Of a stretch of 64,000 nucleotides of DNA, positions 8,589 through 16,861 are shown one piece after another (position 1 is the first letter of the stretch; the number at the start of each line of letters is the position of its first letter). Source of the DNA: Frankia sp. AgB1.9 (lineage in GTDB: Bacteria > Actinomycetota > Actinomycetes > Frankiales > Frankiaceae). The notes below the pieces were generated by a model. The model was not told where the DNA came from and made no database searches. It saw only the letters and a list, made by a program, of their open reading frames with translations. Position numbers and translations under genes: made by a program. The DNA lies in assembly GCF_016786355.1 (NCBI RefSeq), contig NZ_JADWYX010000030.1, forward strand, positions 1 to 64,000, in the 5' to 3' direction.

Positions 8589-9125
8589 ATGAGCCGCGCG
8601 CCGTGGCGGGTGATCCTCACCGGCGTCGTGCTGACCGGCGCCGTGGCCGCCGGCTGCCTGACGGCCTGCGCCGCGCCCTCGTCACCCTCGTCCACCCCGC
8701 TGGACAGCCGCCGGGAAGGAACCACGATGCTGCCCACCGCGCGACGCAACCCGGCCGACGGGCCGATCCGGTCGGACCTCGATCCGTTGCTGCGCCGGTT
8801 CCCGGCCCTGGGCAGGCCGACGGCCGCGCACTGGGAGTCGGGCACCTACGGCGACGACCGGGTCCCCGGCCCGAGCACGTACTGGATCGACGCGGTCGTC
8901 GCGCTGGACCCGGACACCGCGGCGACCCTGCGGAAGGCACCGGGCCTGGCTCCGGCCACCCTGCCCGCGCTGTCGCCTCAGCTGGTCGGCCAGGTGCCCA
9001 CGGGCGCCTCGTGGCTGACAAGCCAGGGCCTGCGGCAGACGCTGGCGAAGGGGTCGTGGAGCTGCGAGGCGTTCCTCTCGGCCACGACGGACGTGCTGGT
9101 GCTGCGCTGCACCGGCGACCGCTGA
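8589..9125 (+). CDS. Small secreted lipoprotein, hypothetical
   Basis: A 178-aa protein with a basic N-terminus, a hydrophobic segment and a lipobox (candidate lipidated Cys23 or Cys27 in AAGCLTAC). It is therefore probably anchored on the outer face of the membrane. The mature part has no motif I recognise. Its ATG follows the stop of the putative effector gene with no gap, so the two must be co-translated. Being paired with an exported toxin-like protein, it could be an immunity or accessory factor; this is inference from position alone. Confidence 0.65.
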   Translation: MSRAPWRVILTGVVLTGAVAAGCLTACAAPSSPSSTPLDSRREGTTMLPTARRNPADGPIRSDLDPLLRRFPALGRPTAAHWESGTYGDDRVPGPSTYWIDAVVALDPDTAATLRKAPGLAPATLPALSPQLVGQVPTGASWLTSQGLRQTLAKGSWSCEAFLSATTDVLVLRCTGDR

Positions 9126-9138
9126 GCCGGCGCGAACC

Positions 9139-9859
9139 GTGCGGCCCAGGAGCCTGACGGTCGGCTACGCGCACCTGCTCGCCCTGTGCGACCTGCTCGG
9201 CCTCGCGCCCGGCCGGCTCCCGCACGTCAACCCGCCCGTGGACGAGCCGGCCCAGGCTGACATGACGCCCGTCGGGCCGCCGGCGTGGGTGCTCGCCGGC
9301 CTGGTGGGGGGCGCGCTCGTCGCCGACCGTGTGGTGCGCCACGCCGCGCGCGGCGGTGGAGTGCCGCGCGGCGGCGGGCCCGTCCTACGGGTTCAGCGCG
9401 CTGGGACCGGACGAGCTCGTCGTTCGCCTCGCCGCGCGGGCCCGGCTGCACGAGGCGTCCGCGCCGCGACTACCTGGCGGTGCGGCCGTCGAGCCGCTGG
9501 CCGCGGCAATCGTCTCGGTGACCACGGCCGGGCGGGCCGAGGCGGCGCTCGAGACCGACGGTCACGCGGCCGCCTGTGCCGTCCTGGCCGAGGAGACCTC
9601 GGCCCTCGCCGCGGACGCCGTCGCCCACGCGCTCGCCGCCACCCGCGCGGCCTACACGGTCCGTTCCTTCTTCTGCCCCGACCCGGAGACCGTGGCCGGC
9701 GGCGAGACCAGCTGGCTCGACGCCGGCCCGGCGGGCCTGTGGCTGACGACCTGGGTGGACGACGAGCGTGTCCACTTCGAGCCGGTGGGCCCCGAAAGGG
9801 TCCTCGCGGACCTGCTCGCGGGGCTGCCCGTCGACCACCCGCCGCCCGCGGCGACCTGA
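9139..9859 (+). pseudogene. EspG-like ESX-associated gene with apparent frameshift
   Basis: Frame 1 from GTG 9139 reads GYAHLLALCDLLGLAPGRLPHV and so on to about 9350. Frame 2 from there reads PRAAVECRAAAGPSYGFSAL to a stop at 9857-9859. The pieces join into one ~239-aa protein if a single extra base lies in the GC-dinucleotide run near 9340-9352, and the total length of 721 nt is one more than a multiple of three. The C-terminal half, with its DELVVRLAAR and GLWLTTWVDDERV strands, recalls EspG-type secretion chaperones. Either the gene is broken or the assembly has an indel. It lies 13 bp after the lipoprotein gene. Confidence 0.5.
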
Positions 9860-9906
9860 GCCGGGCCCGCCTCAGGTCGCGATCGGCCCGACGTCAGCCA
9901 GCCCGC

Positions 9907-12393
9907 TCAGCGCGAGCGGGCGCCGCGGGGGACGTCGCGGAAGGCGACCCCGTGGTCGGGGGCGGCCTCGCGGGGCATGCCGAGGACCCGCTCGCTGATG
10001 ACGTTGCGGGCGATCTCGGTGGTCCCGCCGCCCAGCTCGGAGACCTGCCGGATCAGGAAGTCCAGGCCCTTGCCGCCGGCGGCGCCGTCCTCGTCGGTCC
10101 ACGCGGCGGCCGTGGCGCCGGCGATCTCGTAGGCGATGGTGTCGCGGCGGACGCCGGCGATGCCGGAGATCAGCCGGCCGATGGCCGACGACTGCGGGTG
10201 CATCCTGCCGCTCGCCATCCCGGCGCCGAGCCGCTGGCCAAGCCGTTCCATGGTGACGGCGAGCATCCGCATCTCGCCGATCAGCTCACGGACCCGCGGG
10301 TCGTCCAGCTTGCCGACCCCCTCGGCGATCGCGACGAGTGGCACGGCGAAGGTCTCGCCCGACCGCTGCGACCGGCGGGGGTGCGTCGCGAGCGGCGAGT
10401 TGCCGGCCATCCGCTCGTGCATCATCCAGCGGGTACCGACGGTCCAGCCGCCGTCGACCTCGCCGAGGCGCTCGCTGTCCGGCACCCGGACGTCGGTCAG
10501 GAACTCCTGGCAGAACTCCCTCGACCCGTTCAGCATCTCGATCCGGTTGATCTCCAGGCCGTCCTGGTGCACCGGCAGCATGAAGACCGAGAGGCCCCGG
10601 TGCTTGGGCACGTCCCAGTTGGTGCGGGCCAGGCACAGCGCCCAGTCCGACCACCAGGCACCGGTGCTCCAGACCTTGGAACCGTTCAGCAGCCACTCGT
10701 CGCCCTCGCGGACGGCGGACATCAGCGCGCCGGCCACGTCGGAGCCGCCGGACGGCTCGGACAGGAACTGGATCCAGATCTCGTCGCCGCGCAGGATCGC
10801 CGGCAGGTGGCGCAGCTTCTGCTCGTGGGTGCCGAACTCGAGGATCGTCGCGGCGCACGGCACCAGCGTCGGTACCTGGAGGACACGCGGGTACTCGAAG
10901 CCGGCGATCTCGATGTTCCAGGCCTCCTGGTGCGCGTCGGTGAGGCCCGCGCCGCCGTACTCCCTGGGGAACGTGATGCCGGCGAAGCCCGCGTCGAAGA
11001 ACATCCTCTGCACCTCGCGGCTGCGGGCGACCTCGGCCAGCTCCTCCTCGTCGGTCTTCAGGATTCGCAGGGACCGGAACCGGTGGTCCGGCTTGAGGTT
11101 CGACCGGATCCAGGCCCTCGCGCGCTCGCGGAAGCTCTCGACGTCCTCCAGCTCGGCGCCGGCGGGGCGCTCGACGGCCACCGGGCCGGCCGGTGCCGAC
11201 ACCTCGGCCGGCTCCAGCTCCGCTGCCCGCAACTGCGCGGCCTGCGCGCTGGCCTGGGCGACGACGAAGTCGGTGATCCGGCGCTGGTGCTCCTCCGGCA
11301 GGCCGAACAGGGACCGGTTGACCGTGTGCCGGCGCAGGTAGAGGTGCAGGTCGTGCTCGAAGGTCACGCCGATGCCGCCGTGGATCTGGATGCAGTCCTG
11401 GATCAGCTCGGAGCCGTACTTGCCGGTCAGCGCCTTGGCGACGCTGACCAGCTCGTCGGCCTCCGGCAGGCCGGCGTCGACGGCCGCCGCGGCCGCGTCT
11501 GCGGCGGCGTGGGAGGCCTCCAGCCACAGCTTCATGTCGGCGAACCGGTGCTTGATCTCCTGGTAGCTCGCCAGCGGGCGGCCGAACGAGTAGCGGTCGA
11601 AGGCCCACGCGACGGTCATGTCGAAGGCCTTCTGCATCGTGCCCACGGACTCGGCGGCGAGGATGACGAGCGCCAGCTGGAGCTGGCGGCGGACGGCCTC
11701 GTCGGCCCCGCCCAGCTCGCCGACGACCGCCGCACGGGGCAGCCGGACGCCGGCGAAGGTGACCAGCGAGTACCGGCGGGTCAGCTCGACGGTCTGCATC
11801 GGCGCGATGGTCAGGCCGGCGGCGTCGGTCGGGACGAGCACCTGGGTGAGCCCGTCGCCGGTGCGCCCGGTGACCAGCAGGTAGCCGGCCAGCGCGGCAC
11901 CCTCGACCGGACGCTTCACCCCGTCGAGCACCACGTCGTCGCCGTCGGCCCGGACGGTGAGCGTCACCGTGCCGTAGGCGTCGTGCGGGGGCGGCTCGGC
12001 GAGCGCCCAGGCACCCGTGGCCTCGCCGGCGAGCAGCGCATCGAGGGCCTCGGTGAGGCTGGGGTCCGCGCCGCCAGCGGTGATCGCCGTCGAAAGCGCG
12101 GCGGCGACGAGGTTCGTGCCGATCAGCGGGCCGGGGGCCGCGTGCAGGCCGAACTCGTAGGCGATCAGGCTGAGGTCGACCAGCGGCGCGCCACTGACGC
12201 TGCCGCCGCCGAGCTCGTCGTCGACGAGCAGCGCGGTCCAGCCGAGCTCCGCGCCGGCGCTCCAGTAGCCGGGGCGGTACCCGTCGGCGTCGTCGCGCAG
12301 CTGGCGCAGCACCTCCGGTGGCACCTCGCGGTCCAGGTAGCGCGCGGTGGTGTCCCGGAGGATCTCCTGGTCAGGGCTCAGCTCGATCAGCAT
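9907..12393 (-). CDS. Two-domain fused acyl-CoA dehydrogenase
   Basis: An 828-aa protein containing two complete acyl-CoA dehydrogenase units joined by an Ala/Pro/Glu-rich linker (about residues 385-420). Domain 1 has the FAD-site segment DRYSFGRPLASYQEIKHRFAD and the C-terminal IHGGIGVTFEHDLHLYLRR. Domain 2 has the substrate-loop FLSEPSGGSDVAG and ends with GGGTTEIARNVISERVLGMPRE. In actinobacterial steroid degradation such half-enzymes normally form alpha2beta2 heterotetramers from two genes (ChsE1/ChsE2 type); here they are one chain, and three unfused pairs occur elsewhere in the window. It should introduce a 2,3 double bond in a bulky acyl-CoA. Motif B sits 44 bp upstream of the ATG. The gene is convergent with the EspG-like gene. 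Confidence 0.9.
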   Translation of the reverse strand: MLIELSPDQEILRDTTARYLDREVPPEVLRQLRDDADGYRPGYWSAGAELGWTALLVDDELGGGSVSGAPLVDLSLIAYEFGLHAAPGPLIGTNLVAAALSTAITAGGADPSLTEALDALLAGEATGAWALAEPPPHDAYGTVTLTVRADGDDVVLDGVKRPVEGAALAGYLLVTGRTGDGLTQVLVPTDAAGLTIAPMQTVELTRRYSLVTFAGVRLPRAAVVGELGGADEAVRRQLQLALVILAAESVGTMQKAFDMTVAWAFDRYSFGRPLASYQEIKHRFADMKLWLEASHAAADAAAAAVDAGLPEADELVSVAKALTGKYGSELIQDCIQIHGGIGVTFEHDLHLYLRRHTVNRSLFGLPEEHQRRITDFVVAQASAQAAQLRAAELEPAEVSAPAGPVAVERPAGAELEDVESFRERARAWIRSNLKPDHRFRSLRILKTDEEELAEVARSREVQRMFFDAGFAGITFPREYGGAGLTDAHQEAWNIEIAGFEYPRVLQVPTLVPCAATILEFGTHEQKLRHLPAILRGDEIWIQFLSEPSGGSDVAGALMSAVREGDEWLLNGSKVWSTGAWWSDWALCLARTNWDVPKHRGLSVFMLPVHQDGLEINRIEMLNGSREFCQEFLTDVRVPDSERLGEVDGGWTVGTRWMMHERMAGNSPLATHPRRSQRSGETFAVPLVAIAEGVGKLDDPRVRELIGEMRMLAVTMERLGQRLGAGMASGRMHPQSSAIGRLISGIAGVRRDTIAYEIAGATAAAWTDEDGAAGGKGLDFLIRQVSELGGGTTEIARNVISERVLGMPREAAPDHGVAFRDVPRGARSR

Positions 12394-12436
12394 GTGCGTG
12401 ACGCTCCGACTCGGGGGCGCTTGCCCGTCAACTTTG

Positions 12437-12449
12437 ATTCATAATTCAC
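12437..12449 (-). promoter_or_regulatory. Motif B (GTGAATTATGAAT) upstream of fused ACAD
   Basis: An AT-rich 13-mer 44 bp upstream of the fused acyl-CoA dehydrogenase start, in the gene's sense orientation. It matches motif B at 5492 and 20175. It may be an operator for the adjacent GntR/FadR protein or for the TetR protein at the left edge. Confidence 0.5.
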
Positions 12450-12602
12450 TTACCTCATCTAAGCATCCAGACCCAGGTCATGGGTGAGGTTGCTCCCCGG
12501 CCTCGGCCACGACCCCGTCAAGATCCTGCCCCGTACACTTGTTGCCCTCAGACCTCACACCACCTCGTCAGGCGCAACAGCGCAGTTCCACTGAGGGGTT
12601 GA

Positions 12603-12749
12603 AGACGAGACGTAACCAAGATCCGAACCCTGGACCAGCGCCCACCCGCATCTGCCGCCCCAGCCGAGAACCACACAGGAGAGGGCGCTCAGCGCCCGAA
12701 CCAGGCGGAGTGGCCGAAGGCGCGCAAGCGCCGGTTCCGGCCGATCGCC
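12603..12749. repeat. Dispersed intergenic repeat R2, copy 2
   Basis: Aligns with 3952-4100 over about 150 bp: an ACCAAG...CCCTGGAC...GCCCACCC upstream part, the palindromic core GGGCGCTCAGCGCCCGAACC, then CGGAG-GGCCG and CGGTTCCGGCCGAT. It ends only about 14 bp before the GTG of the GntR gene, so it forms that gene's 5' leader. Confidence 0.65.
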
Positions 12750-12763
12750 CTAGGACCGCCGCC

Positions 12764-13420
12764 GTGTCGCCCAGTAGAACCGTCAAGCTCGCGAAGGCGA
12801 GCAACGCCGTCGTCGACTACCTGATGGAGGAGATCTTCGAGGGACGGCTGCGTTCCGGCCAGCGCGTCGACCTCGTCGAGGTCGGCGAGACCCTCGGCCT
12901 GTCCCGCAGCCCGGTCCGGGAGGGCCTGGTCATGCTGGAACGGGACGGGATCGTCTCGATCCGCCACCACCGAGGGGTGTTCGTCGAGCCGTTCGACGCC
13001 GAGTCGGTGATGGACGACTTCGAGGTCATGGGCCTGCTCAGCGGGGTCGCGGTGGCGCGGCTCGCGGCGCGGCGGGACCCTGCCGTGGTCGCGGAGCTGG
13101 AGCGGCTGGTGGAGGAGCTGAGGTCCGCCGGCTCGATCGACCGAATCGGCGAGATCGTTCCGGAGATCCTGCGTACGCAGCACCGGGCCGGCGGCTCCAG
13201 GCGGCTCCGGGCCGAGCTGCGCGCGTTCGCGGGCTTCCTGCCGTGGGTCTTCCGCGTCGAGAGCGGGCTGACCCGCGAAGAGATCATCGCCGAGCAGGAA
13301 CGGGTGCTGGCCCTGATCATCGCGGGCGACGGCGATGGCGCCGCCCGCCAGCGGACCGCCGATTTCCGCGTCGCCGGCGAGCGCGTCATCTCCGAGCTCA
13401 CCGCTCGCGGCGTCCTCTAG
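12764..13420 (+). CDS. GntR/FadR-type (FCD) transcriptional regulator
   Basis: A 218-aa protein with an N-terminal winged helix (about residues 10-70; VGETLGLSRSPVREGLVMLERDGIV is the recognition region) and an all-helical FCD effector domain. FadR-subfamily regulators usually sense carboxylic acids or acyl-CoA esters and often control the operon next door, here the fused acyl-CoA dehydrogenase. The frame opens at 12539, but the upstream part lies in repeat R2 and is not protein-like. GTG 12764 has AGGA 8 nt ahead and begins just before the wing-helix domain. The effector is unknown. Confidence 0.85.
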   Translation: MSPSRTVKLAKASNAVVDYLMEEIFEGRLRSGQRVDLVEVGETLGLSRSPVREGLVMLERDGIVSIRHHRGVFVEPFDAESVMDDFEVMGLLSGVAVARLAARRDPAVVAELERLVEELRSAGSIDRIGEIVPEILRTQHRAGGSRRLRAELRAFAGFLPWVFRVESGLTREEIIAEQERVLALIIAGDGDGAARQRTADFRVAGERVISELTARGVL

Positions 13421-13470
13421 CGACACACCCGCTAACCGTGCACCCGCGCAGGACCGCAGCCAACGTTCTG

Positions 13471-14013
13471 TCAGGACTGTAGCCACTTGTCGAACGACGG
13501 CCGGTCGGTGACGCCCGGCGGTCCGCCGCGCTGGCGAGCCCGCAGGAGCTGGACATAGCTCCAGACAGTGTCCGCGTCGGCCCAGCCTGCCCTGACCGTG
13601 AGTCGGAGCAGCTGCCAGGTGCGGACCACCGGGATGCCGTGCCGGGTCGCCAGCCGTGCGGCTTCGTTGTCATCGGTGACGAAGAAGCCGTCGACGTCGC
13701 GTCGGGTCATGATGGCGACGGTCTCGGCCTCACCCAGGTGCTTGTGTGGGTGGTCACCCGGTTTCGCCAGCTGGGCCCGCAGGAGCTGGGCCTCCCGCAG
13801 CTCCGCGGGGGTGGGAGACAGCGGCGCGCCGAAGATTGCCCTCGCGTGGGCGAGCGCACCGAGGTCGGGCAGACGTCCGGAGGCCGCGCATTCGGCGGCG
13901 ACGGTCGGACACCACCGGCCATTGTCGTTCGCCAGCCGGCCGAGCAGGTCCATACTGTCGATGACCGCGAAGTTGATCAGAACGGTGTTGTCCGGGAACA
14001 GGAGGACGGCCAC
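13471..14013 (-). CDS. PIN-domain protein, putative toxin
   Basis: A 180-aa protein with PIN-type acidic residues: Asp8 in LLFPDNTVLIN, Glu41, Glu95/Glu97 in LGEAETVAIM, and Asp114/Asp115 in FVTDDNEAA. PIN proteins are Mg-dependent RNases, and many are toxins. It starts with GTG 3 bp after the stop of the Xre-ImmA/IrrE gene, with no clear ribosome site, so it is translationally coupled to it. Pairing with a regulator-protease-like partner resembles the Rv2515c/Rv2514c-type putative toxin-antitoxin pair of mycobacteria, as I recall it. RNase activity is inferred from conserved residues; toxicity is untested. Confidence 0.78.
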   Translation of the reverse strand: MAVLLFPDNTVLINFAVIDSMDLLGRLANDNGRWCPTVAAECAASGRLPDLGALAHARAIFGAPLSPTPAELREAQLLRAQLAKPGDHPHKHLGEAETVAIMTRRDVDGFFVTDDNEAARLATRHGIPVVRTWQLLRLTVRAGWADADTVWSYVQLLRARQRGGPPGVTDRPSFDKWLQS

Positions 14014-14016
14014 CGG

Positions 14017-15105
14017 CTAGAGGCCCAGAGCCCTGGCGAGATCGTCGATGGGGACCTCGGGGACCGCGGGGGTGTCGACCTCCAGCGAGTCGGGGTCGAT
14101 GCCGAGCATCCAGGCCAGCGTCCCCTTACCCAGCGCGCCGGCCGCGATCCGTTCGAGATGCTCCTCCTGGAGGGCGCGGGGGAACCGGCGCTGGGCCGCG
14201 GCGTCCATCCTGGCCGTGATCTCGTCGACGCAGCCGTCGCCCGGCCGGTGCCGGCGCAGCAGGCGTTGGGTGGGCTGCGCGGCCCACGTCCTGACCAGCT
14301 CGGGCAGGTATCCGGTCACGGCGGCAATCCTGCGGGCGAGCGCGTCCGTGGAGACTCCCCAGCGCCAGACGAGATCGGCCAGGCCGGCCACGTCGATCTG
14401 GTCCCAGTCGACGGCGGCCAGCGTGTCCTTGGGCAGGAGCAGGTCGGCGGCGAATCCGTTTGCGGCGGCCTCGCGCGGATCCCGTTCGGCCTCGGTGATC
14501 GGCTCGTCATGGTGGCCCAGCACGAGGTGGCCCAGCTCGTGGGCCAGCGACCAGTTCTCCCAGAACCAGTTGCCGGTCGCGGGCAGCGCGATCACCCGCC
14601 GCCCGCCGACGACGATCGAGTAGGCGGTGGACAGGTCGGCCACCCGCACGACGTCGACCCCGAGCCGGTGTTCCAGCCGGTCGGCGAACGGGCGCACGAA
14701 ATCGTCACCCAGCGCGGCGCGGACGGCATCAGGACTGCCGGGAAGGGCACCCGCCGCTCGCGGGTTCGGATCGGTCTGCCGGTAGGCGAGGGCGATGTCG
14801 CGCAGGGCCTGGTCGTCGGTTTCGCGGCCGGGCACATCCCGCCGCTTCGTCGCGTGGTCGAACTCATGACGGGCCGCGACCACGATCCGGTAGGGGTCGG
14901 GCTCACCGGTGATCAGCCAGTGGATGTCGGCGCCCAGGAGGTCGGCCAGCCGGGCCAGCTCCAGCGAGGAGAAGGCGCGCTTGTCGTTCAGGGCACGGGA
15001 GAACGCGTCTGGTGTCATGTCGATGGCCACCGCGAGGTCCCGTTGCAGGGAACCCGGGTGGACCCGCTGGATCTGCTCCAGCGCCCGCGCGCCGATGCGT
15101 TGCAT
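14017..15105 (-). CDS. Xre HTH - ImmA/IrrE metallopeptidase antitoxin-like
   Basis: A 362-aa protein. Residues ~15-65 are an Xre/Cro helix-turn-helix (LAVAIDMTPDAFSRALNDKRAF). The central domain is of ImmA/IrrE type with the zinc motif HELGH at 189-193 and the third-ligand Glu212 in EAAANGFAADLLLP. ImmA/IrrE proteases cleave repressors in mobile elements and in Deinococcus stress response; Xre-IrrE proteins preceding PIN genes are thought to act as antitoxins. It probably represses its own promoter, which would lie just upstream near 15106-15150. It forms an operon with the PIN gene (3-bp gap). Confidence 0.85.
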   Translation of the reverse strand: MQRIGARALEQIQRVHPGSLQRDLAVAIDMTPDAFSRALNDKRAFSSLELARLADLLGADIHWLITGEPDPYRIVVAARHEFDHATKRRDVPGRETDDQALRDIALAYRQTDPNPRAAGALPGSPDAVRAALGDDFVRPFADRLEHRLGVDVVRVADLSTAYSIVVGGRRVIALPATGNWFWENWSLAHELGHLVLGHHDEPITEAERDPREAAANGFAADLLLPKDTLAAVDWDQIDVAGLADLVWRWGVSTDALARRIAAVTGYLPELVRTWAAQPTQRLLRRHRPGDGCVDEITARMDAAAQRRFPRALQEEHLERIAAGALGKGTLAWMLGIDPDSLEVDTPAVPEVPIDDLARALGL

Positions 15106-15152
15106 GCCCCGATGCTACTAGATCGGTTGGGAAAATCCCAACGAGGAGTCGG

Positions 15153-16073
15153 TCAGGCGACGGCGGGCATGATCTCCTCGGCCACCCACTGGGCGTAGTC
15201 GAAATACTCCTCGATGCTCGCCAGGCTGGGTAGGGGAACGGCGCTCATGGTGACGCCCAGCTCCTGGAACCAGCCCAGGCGGTCGATGAGCTCGTCCTTG
15301 GTCATGCCGGGGCGGGCGTGCGGGTCCTTCTGGACGGTGTGTCCCTCGCCGACGCGAGCGGTGCCGAGGCCGTAGAAGATGTCGGTCAGCGCCCCGTTGT
15401 AGTCCGGCTGGGACCTGATGTAGTCGATCTTCGAGGGGATGTCCTCGGGCCTGGTGAGGAACGGCCACCAGCCGCTGGCGTAGCGGGCGGCGCGGCGCAG
15501 GACGGCGGGCGCGTCGCCGCCGAACCAGACGGGTGGGTGCGGCTTCTGGACCGGTTTCGGCTCGAACGCGACGTCCTTGAAGGACACGAACCGGCCCGTG
15601 AACTCGGGGGAGTCCTTCGTCCACAGCTCGAGAATCGCCTGGATGTACTCCTCGCTGCGGGCGCCGCGCTCGTGGAAGGGCACGCCGAGCAGGTTGAACT
15701 CGTCCTCCAGCCAGCCGACGCCGAAGGTGACGGTGACCCGGCCGCCGGACAGCCAGTCGATCGAGGCCAGGGATTTCGCGGCCACGATCGGGTGCTGCAC
15801 CGGCAGGATGGCGATGCAGGAGTTGACCCGGATCGTCTCGGTGGCCCCGGCGAAGTAGGCCATGCTCGGGTAGGCGCTCAGATAGTGCGCGCCGGAGAGC
15901 TCGACGTGCGCGCTCGGGATGATGTGGTGCTCCGGAACGCTGATCATCGCGTAGCCGAGCTTGTCGGCCCATTTCGCCAGGCGGGTCTGGTCCGCGCCCG
16001 TCACCGCGGCTTCCCACGGCTGGTGGTTGGCCTTGAGCCGGACCAGGTGCGGCATCGGGAATGACAGCTTCAC
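15153..16073 (-). CDS. LLM-class F420-dependent oxidoreductase
   Basis: A 306-aa luciferase-like (beta/alpha)8 flavin/F420 oxidoreductase: MPHLVRLKANHQPWEAAV, then MISVPEHHIIPS, the IDWLSGGRVTVTFGVGWLEDEF core, and PHPPVWFGGDAP. Actinobacterial members typically use coenzyme F420 or FMN to reduce or oxygenate substrates in lipid, sterol and xenobiotic catabolism. GTG 16073 was preferred because GGGGAG lies just upstream and the protein begins at MKLSFPMPHL; the longer frame overlaps the ABC-transporter gene. It is the first of three such proteins in the window. The substrate is unknown. Confidence 0.85.
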   Translation of the reverse strand: MKLSFPMPHLVRLKANHQPWEAAVTGADQTRLAKWADKLGYAMISVPEHHIIPSAHVELSGAHYLSAYPSMAYFAGATETIRVNSCIAILPVQHPIVAAKSLASIDWLSGGRVTVTFGVGWLEDEFNLLGVPFHERGARSEEYIQAILELWTKDSPEFTGRFVSFKDVAFEPKPVQKPHPPVWFGGDAPAVLRRAARYASGWWPFLTRPEDIPSKIDYIRSQPDYNGALTDIFYGLGTARVGEGHTVQKDPHARPGMTKDELIDRLGWFQELGVTMSAVPLPSLASIEEYFDYAQWVAEEIMPAVA

Positions 16074-16105
16074 GCTCTCCCCAGTCGGGTGTCTCAGAGT
16101 CCCGG

Positions 16106-16861
16106 TCAGGCCTCGGTCGGCGTCGCCGTGTCGAAGTAGAGCGTCTCCAGGCGGTCGACCTGGTCGCCGAGCTCGCTGGCCGGTCCGCGCAGCACGATGC
16201 GGCCGCGGGAGAGCACGACGACGTCGTCGGCGGCGGCGATCGCGAGTTTCGCGTACTGCTCGACGAGCACGACGGCGCAGCCGTGGTCGGCGGCGATCCG
16301 CCGGACGGCCTGGAAGAGGCTTTCGACGATGAGCGGGGCGAGGCCGAGGCTGAGCTCGTCGATGAGCAGCACCCGAGGCTGCTGGATGAGAGCCCGGGCC
16401 ATCGCGAGCATCTGCTGCTCGCCGCCGGACAGGGCCCCGGCCGCGAGCCTCCACCGGTCGGCGAGCGCGGGGAAGATCTCCAGCATGTCCCGGGGCTTCG
16501 GTCCGCCGCGCCGGGCCGCGACCTTCAGGTTCTCCTCGACGGACAGGGTGGTGAACAGCGAGCGGTTGTCCGGGACGAGCACGATCCCGGCCCGGTTCGC
16601 CGTCGCCGGCCGGCCCGCCCGCAGCCTGGTGCCGTCGACGAGGATCGCGCCGGACCGCGGTGGCAGCAGGCCTGCGAGCGTGAGCAGCATCGTGGTCTTG
16701 CCGGCGCCGTTCGGGCCCAGCAGGGCGAGCACCCGGCCGGGCGCGAGGGCCAGGTCGACGTCGCGGAACGCCGTCGCCGTGCCGCGCCCGCCGGTGAGGG
16801 CGACGCATTCCAGCCGCGCGGTGGCGGTCTCGGTCGTGGTCGGGTCGAGGGCCGTTGTCAT
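16106..16861 (-). CDS. livF: Branched-chain-type ABC transporter ATPase LivF
   Basis: A 251-aa ABC ATPase of the LivF family. Walker A is GPNGAGKTT, the signature is LSGGEQQMLAMARAL, Walker B is VLLIDELSLGL, and the H-loop region is VVLVEQYAKLA. With the fused permease/ATPase upstream it would power uptake of a branched-chain amino acid or, as often in actinobacterial catabolic clusters, another small carboxylate. Its ATG overlaps the stop of the upstream gene (ATGA). The solute-binding component is not adjacent; two orphan candidates lie at 57.2-60.1 kb. Confidence 0.93.
   Translation of the reverse strand: MTTALDPTTTETATARLECVALTGGRGTATAFRDVDLALAPGRVLALLGPNGAGKTTMLLTLAGLLPPRSGAILVDGTRLRAGRPATANRAGIVLVPDNRSLFTTLSVEENLKVAARRGGPKPRDMLEIFPALADRWRLAAGALSGGEQQMLAMARALIQQPRVLLIDELSLGLAPLIVESLFQAVRRIAADHGCAVVLVEQYAKLAIAAADDVVVLSRGRIVLRGPASELGDQVDRLETLYFDTATPTEA

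Larger units (their letters stand above)
12394..12763. other. Divergent promoter region, fused ACAD / GntR regulator
   Basis: A 370-bp region between two diverging genes. It holds motif B at 12437-12449 on the dehydrogenase side and repeat R2 copy 2 (12603-12749) on the regulator side. An AGGA at 12752-12755 is the likely ribosome-binding site for the GTG at 12764. Confidence 0.55.

Noticed and set aside
9139..12444. A very long (1101-codon) plus-strand open frame
   Set aside because: Beyond ~9350 it is antisense to the fused acyl-CoA dehydrogenase; the translation has no domain and the opposite strand shows strong motifs.
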